This document shows, piece after piece, positions 58,728 through 64,000 of a stretch of 64,000 nucleotides of DNA. Source of the DNA: Planctomycetota bacterium. GTDB taxonomy: Bacteria > Planctomycetota > PLA2. The DNA lies in NCBI GenBank assembly GCA_021776735.1, contig JAJFFH010000027.1, positions 496,001-560,000 on the forward strand, written 5' to 3'. Under the pieces are notes generated by a model that did not search any database, was not told the DNA's origin, and saw only the letters and a program-made list of their open reading frames with translations. The position numbers and the translations under genes were made by a program. Positions within the stretch are counted from its first letter, which is position 1; each line of letters begins with the position of its first letter.

Positions 58728-58874
58728 TACTAGATCCTTGAATCTGTCGGTGTCGCACCGGATTCTAGGGGGTGGATTCGCAAGTGCGGGTCTTGGCCAC
58801 AGCAACCGTCCGCCACAACGAGCCGCAACCATCTGCCGATACGCATAACCGCTCGGCATTGGAGGAAGCCCGCG

Positions 58875-60062
58875 ATGAGAACATTTCGCCTCGCCGCCGG
58901 AATCATCCTGACCATTTTCAGCCTCGGTCTTGCCCCCCTCGGCGCCGCGCGCGCCGACGAGGCGGGAACGCGCCGTGCCGCCCCCCCGGGCAGTTACGCC
59001 GCCGAGGTCCGTGCGACGCGCCTGAACCTGCGCGCGGGTCCTGGCCCCGCGTACCAGGTCGTCGTGCATGCCAAGCGCGGCAGCCGGCTTGTGGTCGTCG
59101 GAAAATCTGCCGTCGCCGGCTGGCTCCAGATCGTCGTGCCCGGTGGTTACGACGCTTGGGCGTCCGGCCACTTTCTCGCGAAGAGGAAGGACGGCACGGC
59201 GGAGGTGACGGTCGAGAAGCTCCAGGTCCGACCGCGCGCGACAACGAAGTTTCACCAGCTCTCGGGGCGCCTGCGCCGGGGTGAAATCGTCAAGCTCCTC
59301 GACGAGCGCCGGGACGAAGACGGGGGCCTCTGGTTCCGGATTCGGGTGCCGCAGCGCATTCCACTCTTCGCGAGCGGGGAGTTCTTGAAAAACATCGGAC
59401 CGGCATCGCTGGCCCTGGCCACGGAGAACACGGGGAAGACCGCGCCGACAGCCGGCGAATCCACGCCTGGGGCCAAGTCGGTGCGCACGCCGGATGTTCG
59501 CAAGCGGAACACCGCGACGGATCGGGAATTCCGGGTTCTCGAGACGCGCCTGCGCGGCAGGCTGGGCAACCCGCAGTCCGCCGACGAATTGCGCGGAATG
59601 CGCAAACGCGTCGAGACGGTCAACCGCCGCGAGCTCTCGCTGGAGAACCGCGAGCGCCGCGTGCGCCTGATCTTCGACATCATGGAGACCGAGCAGACCG
59701 TCGTGCTCGAGGACGTCCGGCGGCGTGAGGCCGAAGTGCGCGGCGACCTCGACAGCAAGCTTCAGGAAATCGAGCGGCGCTACAAGCGACGCCTCCAGAA
59801 GATCAAGGACGAGCTGGCGCTCAAGAAGCCGCGCTTTACTGCCATGGGCGTCCTGCGATGGGCCCCGGATCCGTTCGGACGCCATCCGTCGTTCCGTCTG
59901 GTCGAGGGCGGCAAGATGCGCTACTTCCTTATCGCGCCGGACTTCGATCTGCACCGATTCAAGGGCAAGCGCGTCGGCGTGACCGGCATCACGGATCCGG
60001 AGAGCGGCACGGGTTACGAGACCGTCATGATCAAGCGCATCGAAATCCTCGGTGTTCGCTAG
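58875..60062 (+). CDS. exported SH3-domain protein with coiled coil
   Basis: A 395-residue protein: signal peptide (LAAGIILTIFSLGLAPLGAARA), bacterial SH3 repeat 1 (AEVRATRLNLRAGPGPAYQVVVHAKRG...GWLQIVVPGGYDAWASGHFL), repeat 2 (VEKLQVRPRATTKFHQLSGRLRRGE...LWFRIRVPQRIPLFASGEFL), a linker, a charged coiled coil (LETRLRGRLGNPQSADELRG through IERRYKRRLQKIKDELALKK) and a small C-terminal beta domain (RHPSFRLVEGGKMRYFLIAPDFDLHRFKGKRVGVTG). SH3b domains usually bind cell-wall or surface components. GGAGG before the ATG. Its stop TAG is partly made by the mobile-element end. Confidence 0.85.
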   Translation: MRTFRLAAGIILTIFSLGLAPLGAARADEAGTRRAAPPGSYAAEVRATRLNLRAGPGPAYQVVVHAKRGSRLVVVGKSAVAGWLQIVVPGGYDAWASGHFLAKRKDGTAEVTVEKLQVRPRATTKFHQLSGRLRRGEIVKLLDERRDEDGGLWFRIRVPQRIPLFASGEFLKNIGPASLALATENTGKTAPTAGESTPGAKSVRTPDVRKRNTATDREFRVLETRLRGRLGNPQSADELRGMRKRVETVNRRELSLENRERRVRLIFDIMETEQTVVLEDVRRREAEVRGDLDSKLQEIERRYKRRLQKIKDELALKKPRFTAMGVLRWAPDPFGRHPSFRLVEGGKMRYFLIAPDFDLHRFKGKRVGVTGITDPESGTGYETVMIKRIEILGVR

Positions 60063-60302
60063 GCTCTGTCTGGAAGTCGGCGTGAGGCCCGGGGGCGAGC
60101 GAGGACAAGTCAGGCAAGGAGCGCTGACGAAGTCGCGCCGACGGAGAGGCACCCTTCGTCGAGGAAACGCGACGCAGCCCCTGCTTCGACATCGTTCAAG
60201 CCAGACAACACTGCGCCTGGCGAAACCGCGGCGCGAGCCGCAGGCGAGCGACTTGGCGCAGCCGCAGCCGACCGAAGCCAGGCGACTTTTCAGACAGAGC
60301 CT
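60061..60302. mobile_element. small non-autonomous inverted-repeat element (MITE-like)
   Basis: A 242-bp segment whose ends start AGGCTCTGTCTG (60061-60072) and finish CAGACAGAGCCT (60291-60302): 12 perfect bases of terminal inverted repeat, with imperfect matching continuing about 15 bases further inward (GAAGTCGGCGTGAGGC against AAAAGTCGCCTGGC). No transposase is encoded; the inside is GC-rich with further short inverted repeats. I see no clear target duplication. It spans most of the 305 bases between the SH3 gene and the kinase. Confidence 0.7.
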
Positions 60303-60367
60303 GTCAGTGCGGCGTCAATGTGCGCTAGCCAAACGACCAGTCGGTAGCGCTGGCGGAGTCTGACGGG

Positions 60368-61630
60368 TTGCTGGGAGCGCGGCTTGCCCGGCGCATCGTG
60401 CCGCCGCTCCTTCTCGCCGTGGCGGTGCTCTTCGCCGTTCTTGCAGCGGTGGCGCTGTCGATCGCGGACGCCCGAGTGCAGGAAGAGATGGCCGACACGG
60501 CCGATCGGATCGCGGCCACCTTGGATCGCATCCGCCCGGAGCGTCGTAGCCCCAACGCGATTGAGCTTCCCAGCCCCATCGTGAGAGAGATGGCGCGGCT
60601 CATGGACGTCGATATCGCGGTGGACGGATTTACGACCGCGGAGTCCTTGCAGGGCATGCGCGTGCTCGAGCGGCCGTTGCGCACCGGCGAGTGCCAGATC
60701 CTGTTTTCGAAAGACCGGATTTCATCGCGGCGCGCGGACGTGTTGTGGCCCATAGCGTTGACCGGTGCGGGCGGACTCCTGGTCGCACTGATCCTCGGCC
60801 TGGTCATTGCGCGCGCGATCGCGCGGCCGGTGCGCCATTTGGCAGATTCGGTCCAGGGCTTTGCGCGAGGAGAATTTCAGGGGGATGTGGGGGCGCGGGG
60901 GCCGGGGGAAATCGGCGCGCTGCAGGATGCGTTCGTGCGCATGGTCGCCGAGATCCGCGCGGCCGAAGATCGCCTGCGTGAGAGTGAACGCATGGCCGCG
61001 CTTGGTCGCCTCGCCGGTGGCATCGCGCACGAGTTGCGCAATCCACTGACCGCCGTGCGCATGGCCGTCGAGTCCACCGAACACAGCGAGGCGCGCACGA
61101 TCTCCTTGGCCGAAATCGATCGGCTCGATCGCACGCTGCGAGAGCTGCTGGACTTCGTCCGCCCCCGCGCTCCCCGAAAAAAAGCAACGAAGCCCGCCGA
61201 GCTTGCTCGTGACGTAGCCACGCTTCTCGGTCCGCAGTGCCGCCATCTGGGGGTGGAGCTCGTCCTCGATGTCAAGGAGGCGGAAGACGCGAATGCGTCG
61301 TGGAGCGTGGATCCGGACCGCGTCAAGCAGGCGGCGATCAACCTCGTGTTGAACGCGGCGCAAGCACAGCCGGAGGGCGGGCGCGTCACGCTGCGGGCGA
61401 CAGCGGAATCACTCGAGGTCGCGGACGAGGGACCGGGTATCTCCGCGGATCTGCGCGAAACGCTGTTTCAGCCGTTTGTGACCACCAAGACCGCCGGAAT
61501 CGGGCTCGGCTTGGCAGTCGTGAAGCAGGTCGCGGACGAGCACGGCGCGGAACTGGTGCTCGAAACGTCGCCCGCGGGCACCATGTTTCGCCTGAGATTC
61601 GGGGATCCGGAGCGTTCTTCCCGGGGTTAG
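60368..61630 (+). CDS. sensor histidine kinase, NtrB-like
   Basis: A 420-residue membrane kinase. Two helices (IVPPLLLAVAVLFAVLAAVAL and LTGAGGLLVALILGLVIARAIA) flank a ~90-residue sensor loop; then HAMP (RPVRHLADSVQGFARGEFQG), HisKA with phosphorylated His ~220 in GGIAHELRNPLTAVRMAVEST, and the ATPase core (INLVLNAAQAQPEGG, VADEGPGISADL, GIGLGLAVVKQVADEHGAEL). Its partner is the sigma-54 activator gene that follows. The TTG start at 60368 is the first in-frame start before helix 1; upstream bases are the mobile element. Start uncertain. Confidence 0.9.
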   Translation: MLGARLARRIVPPLLLAVAVLFAVLAAVALSIADARVQEEMADTADRIAATLDRIRPERRSPNAIELPSPIVREMARLMDVDIAVDGFTTAESLQGMRVLERPLRTGECQILFSKDRISSRRADVLWPIALTGAGGLLVALILGLVIARAIARPVRHLADSVQGFARGEFQGDVGARGPGEIGALQDAFVRMVAEIRAAEDRLRESERMAALGRLAGGIAHELRNPLTAVRMAVESTEHSEARTISLAEIDRLDRTLRELLDFVRPRAPRKKATKPAELARDVATLLGPQCRHLGVELVLDVKEAEDANASWSVDPDRVKQAAINLVLNAAQAQPEGGRVTLRATAESLEVADEGPGISADLRETLFQPFVTTKTAGIGLGLAVVKQVADEHGAELVLETSPAGTMFRLRFGDPERSSRG

Positions 61631-61633
61631 GTT
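61628..61633 (+). promoter_or_regulatory. -10 element of a leaderless promoter, overlapping the kinase stop
   Basis: TAGGTT, six bases, then the GTG at 61640. The TAG at 61628-61630 is also the stop codon of the kinase gene, so the regulator can be transcribed alone. Confidence 0.6.
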
Positions 61634-61639
61634 GGGGGC

Positions 61640-62992
61640 GTGGCGGACGTACTGATCATCGACGATGAACCCGGCATCTGCTGGGCGCTCCAGCGCGCAC
61701 TGGAGGATGCGGGCCACACCGCCGAAGCCGTGGGCACCGCCGAGCAGGGGCTGGCGCGTGTGCCCGGCAAAGATCTCGTGTTCCTCGATATCGGCCTGCC
61801 CGGCATGAACGGCCTCGATGCGCTTGAGCGCGTCAAGACCGTGCCGGTCGTGATCATCACCGCCCACGGGACCGTGGAGAACGCGGTGGAAGCGCTCAAG
61901 CGCGGTGCGTTCGACTACCTCGTCAAGCCGCTGCGGGCCGAGGACATTCCGGCGCTGGTCGATCGCGCGGTCAAGCGGCGCGCGCTCGAGCGCGAGGTCG
62001 AACGGTTGCGCGCCGAGTTGTCCGGACGCGAGGCGGAGCTTCCGCTCAAAGGTACGACCCGCGCGATGCAGGAGGTCTTCAAGCGGATCGCGACCGTCGC
62101 GATGGCGGACGCTCCCGTGCTGATTCGCGGCGAGTCCGGGACCGGCAAGGAACTCGTGGCGCGCACGATTCACGCCGCGTCGGCGCGCGCGGGCGCCGCG
62201 TTCGAGCCGATCGACTGTGGCGCCCTGCCAGATGATCTGCTCGAGAGTGAACTCTACGGCCACGAACGCGGCGCGTTCACCGGAGCGGTCGCGACCAAGC
62301 CGGGGCGCATCGAGCGGTCCGACAAGGGCACCCTCTTTCTCGACGAGGTCGGCGAGCTCAGCCCCGGCGCGCAGGCCAAGCTGCTGCGTTTCTTGGCGGA
62401 AGGCGAATTCGTGCGCCTGGGCGCGACGAAACGGCGCACGGTCGATGTTCGCCTCATGGCCGCGACGCATCGCGACCTGCGTGCCGCACAGCGCGACGGG
62501 ACGTTTCGCGAGGATCTCTTTTACCGGCTGGCCGTCACCGAGATTCGGTTGCCGCCCCTGCGGGAACGCCGGGAAGATATTCCGCTGCTCGTGGCGCACT
62601 TCCTCACCGAGTTTTCCTACGCCGGCGAAATGAGCAAAGCGGCCATGGAGCGCTTCACGGACCACGGATGGCCGGGTAACGTCCGCGAACTCCGCAACGC
62701 GATCCAGGCTGCCACGGTGATGGCGCGCGGCCGCACGATTCTGCCCGAACACGTGCCGGAGTCGGTCACACGCGCACCCGCGATAGATGGCGACGATCTC
62801 GCACGCCTTGTCGCCCGCGTAGCGGATCGTGCGCCGGACGGTACCGCTCACGCGGCAGTCCACGAAGCCTGCGAGCGAGCTGTCGTGGCGCACATCCTGG
62901 AACTCAAGGGCCACAACCAGGTCCAGGCCGCCAAACGTTTGGGCATTCACCGGACGACCCTTCGGAAGCTGATCGAGAAATACCAGCTGTAG
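61640..62992 (+). CDS. sigma-54-dependent response regulator, NtrC family
   Basis: A 450-residue activator: receiver domain (VLIIDDEPGICWAL; phosphorylated Asp ~50 in VFLDIGLPGMNG; FDYLVKPL), AAA domain (RGESGTGKELVARTIHAAS Walker A, HERGAFTGAVATKPG sigma-54 contact loop, LFLDEVGELSPGAQAKLLRFL Walker B, VRLMAATHRDL) and a Fis-type helix-turn-helix (VQAAKRLGIHRTTLRKLIEKYQL). It remodels sigma-54 RNA polymerase at specific promoters when phosphorylated by the upstream kinase. GTG start fixed by the -10 element. Confidence 0.94.
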   Translation: MADVLIIDDEPGICWALQRALEDAGHTAEAVGTAEQGLARVPGKDLVFLDIGLPGMNGLDALERVKTVPVVIITAHGTVENAVEALKRGAFDYLVKPLRAEDIPALVDRAVKRRALEREVERLRAELSGREAELPLKGTTRAMQEVFKRIATVAMADAPVLIRGESGTGKELVARTIHAASARAGAAFEPIDCGALPDDLLESELYGHERGAFTGAVATKPGRIERSDKGTLFLDEVGELSPGAQAKLLRFLAEGEFVRLGATKRRTVDVRLMAATHRDLRAAQRDGTFREDLFYRLAVTEIRLPPLRERREDIPLLVAHFLTEFSYAGEMSKAAMERFTDHGWPGNVRELRNAIQAATVMARGRTILPEHVPESVTRAPAIDGDDLARLVARVADRAPDGTAHAAVHEACERAVVAHILELKGHNQVQAAKRLGIHRTTLRKLIEKYQL

Positions 62993-63023
62993 CGGGTGGG
63001 GGTTGCGCGGGGGATGGCCACTG

Positions 63024-63048
63024 CGAAAACCCGCCGAGCGGGTTTTCG
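63024..63048. terminator. perfect 11-bp hairpin after the NtrC-type gene
   Basis: CGAAAACCCGC-cga-GCGGGTTTTCG, followed by TT. AT-rich arm ends make it usable as a terminator on either strand. It begins the 408-base gap before the permease, which otherwise holds R3 at 63196 and a second such hairpin at 63341-63365. Confidence 0.75.
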
Positions 63049-63195
63049 TTGGCGGGGCGGGCGAGCCTCCCGTGATCGCACGATGCGGGCCGTCGCCCCG
63101 GTGGTTGTGCTTGCGGGTGGCTGGTCGCTTCTCGGCTTCTCGGCTTCTCGGGGGTCGGGATCGGGGTGGGGGTCGTCTCCTGGGCTCGCCGAGGC

Positions 63196-63207
63196 ATCGC
63201 CGTCCGT
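63196..63207 (-). repeat. dispersed repeat R3, core
   Basis: ATCGCCGTCCGT, reverse of the core, in the gap between the NtrC-type gene and the permease. Confidence 0.8.
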
Positions 63208-63340
63208 AGGCTGTCGCCGGAATGGAGTGCTCCGTGCTGCAACGCGCACAAGAGCTGCACAGCGGCCAGCCATGCAAGGCAAAATAATCCGTACCACGGC
63301 CCGCATCGTAGGCAGGCACCGGGGTCAACCGCCCCGCTAG

Positions 63341-63365
63341 CGAAATGCGCCAGAGGCGGTTTTCG
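63341..63365. terminator. hairpin of the CGAAA/TTTCG family
   Basis: CGAAATGCGCC-aga-GGCGGTTTTCG, nine of eleven pairs, the same two central positions unpaired as in the 37152 copy. Confidence 0.55.
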
Positions 63366-63400
63366 AGGGGGTCTCAACGGGTAGGATCCGCGCCAAACCA

Positions 63401-64000
63401 GTGTCGGAACCGCAGCGACTAGAAAAGAAGCTGGGTCTGTTCGGGATCTACGCCATTGCCACCGGTGCCACGCTGAGTGCTGGCTTTTTCCTGCTGCCCG
63501 GTCTCGCCTTTGCCCAAGCCGGGCCCGCGATGGTGCTCTGCTACATGCTGGCCGCGATCCCGCTCGTGCCGGCGATGCTGAGCAAGATCGAGTTGGGTAC
63601 GGCGATGCCGCGTGCCGGCGGCATCTACTACTTCCTCGACCGGGCCATGGGACCGTTGGTCGGGACGATCGGCGGGTTTGGAACCTGGGTCGCGCTCGTG
63701 CTCAAGGTTTCCTTCGCGCTCGTGGGCATGGGCGCCTATCTGGAGATATTTTTTCCGGAGTTGCCCGTCAAGGCCGTGGCCATCGGTCTCGCGCTGGCGC
63801 TTGGGGTGGTCAACCTTCGTGGTGCGGAAAAGAGCACGCGGATCCAGATGGTGCTCGTCGCCGGTCTGCTCGGCATCCTCGGGTTCTTTCTGGCGAGTGA
63901 GATTCCGAGCGTTCGTGCCGAGCGGTTCCACGGGTTTTTCGACTCGGGCTGGGATGCCATCATCGCGACGACCGGGCTCGTCTACATCAGCTACGTCGGC
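63401..64000 (+). CDS. APC-superfamily amino-acid permease (3' end outside window)
   Basis: The frame opens at GTG 63401 and runs to the window end without a stop (200 codons). It starts SEPQRLEKKLGLFGIYAIATGATLSAGFFLLPGLAFAQAGP, the helix-1 pattern of APC transporters with the unwound GATLSAG segment, then AMVLCYMLAAIPLVPAMLSKIELGTAMPRAGGIYYFLDRAMGPLVGTIGGFGTWVALVLKVSFALVGMGAYL and VAIGLALALGVVNLRGAEKSTRIQMVLVAGLLGILGFFL, giving at least five helices. The transported substrate cannot be told. TAGGAT 14-19 bases upstream is a possible -10. Confidence 0.9.
   Translation, partial: MSEPQRLEKKLGLFGIYAIATGATLSAGFFLLPGLAFAQAGPAMVLCYMLAAIPLVPAMLSKIELGTAMPRAGGIYYFLDRAMGPLVGTIGGFGTWVALVLKVSFALVGMGAYLEIFFPELPVKAVAIGLALALGVVNLRGAEKSTRIQMVLVAGLLGILGFFLASEIPSVRAERFHGFFDSGWDAIIATTGLVYISYVG

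Noticed and set aside
58728..60152. Long minus-strand frame upstream of the aminotransferase
   Set aside because: Antisense to the SH3-protein gene, which has a signal peptide and clear SH3b motifs.

Overview
The window is GC-rich, densely coded DNA from a diderm bacterium. It carries a TonB-dependent receptor with a TonB protein, an OprP-type porin, Lol-type lipoprotein export genes, a heptosyltransferase-like enzyme and many lipoproteins. A DUF1800/DUF1501 gene pair, an ECF sigma factor coupled to a giant Ser/Thr kinase with AAA and TPR domains, and an nfeD-floA operon together suggest Planctomycetota or a close relative. This is an inference from gene content, not a phylogenetic placement.

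Layout. 1-3.0 kb: tandem copies of a secreted polysaccharide-deacetylase-like gene. 3.0-8.2 kb: tRNA-Leu, a short-chain dehydrogenase, two acetyltransferases, ppa and a HEAT-repeat lipoprotein. 8.2-15.9 kb: a structured repeat array, DUF1501/DUF1800, a GT9 enzyme, a lone rplC and gpmI. 15.9-20.6 kb: an RseB-like pair, a LolCD-like exporter and a lipoprotein. 19.9-23.7 kb: the nfeD-nfeD2-floA operon. 23.7-31.5 kb: a second array, tRNA-Ala, proS, and the sigma/kinase/membrane-protein group. 31.6-33.5 kb: a cobalamin riboswitch and a lipoprotein that looks like a beta-propeller. 33.6-40.3 kb: secreted proteins, a third array, threonine aldolase, phosphomannomutase and TonB. 40.3-42.5 kb: a TonB-dependent receptor under a second, compact cobalamin riboswitch. 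42.6-53.8 kb: a complete phosphate-response cluster (pstSCAB, phoB, phoR, phoU, OprP-type porin). 53.9-64 kb: GT4, lipA, larC, an aminotransferase, an SH3 protein, a small inverted-repeat element, an NtrB/NtrC-type pair and an amino-acid permease cut by the window end.

Three themes stand out. First, two physically separate units, a TonB receptor with TonB and a lipoprotein, each sit behind a cobalamin riboswitch, so together they look like a dispersed corrinoid-uptake system. Second, the window is rich in short repeats that ordinary annotation would miss: eleven exact copies of a 12-mer (mostly intergenic, one at an in-frame insertion in lipA), three arrays of a ~110-bp unit whose hairpin stems differ by paired changes, a 20-bp palindrome that in one copy encodes part of a lipoprotein signal peptide, and an 11-bp-arm hairpin family. 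Third, eight genes have a TAnnnT hexamer exactly 6 bases before an ATG or GTG, which points to leaderless transcripts.

Functions are assigned from visible motifs and family knowledge only; no database search was possible.
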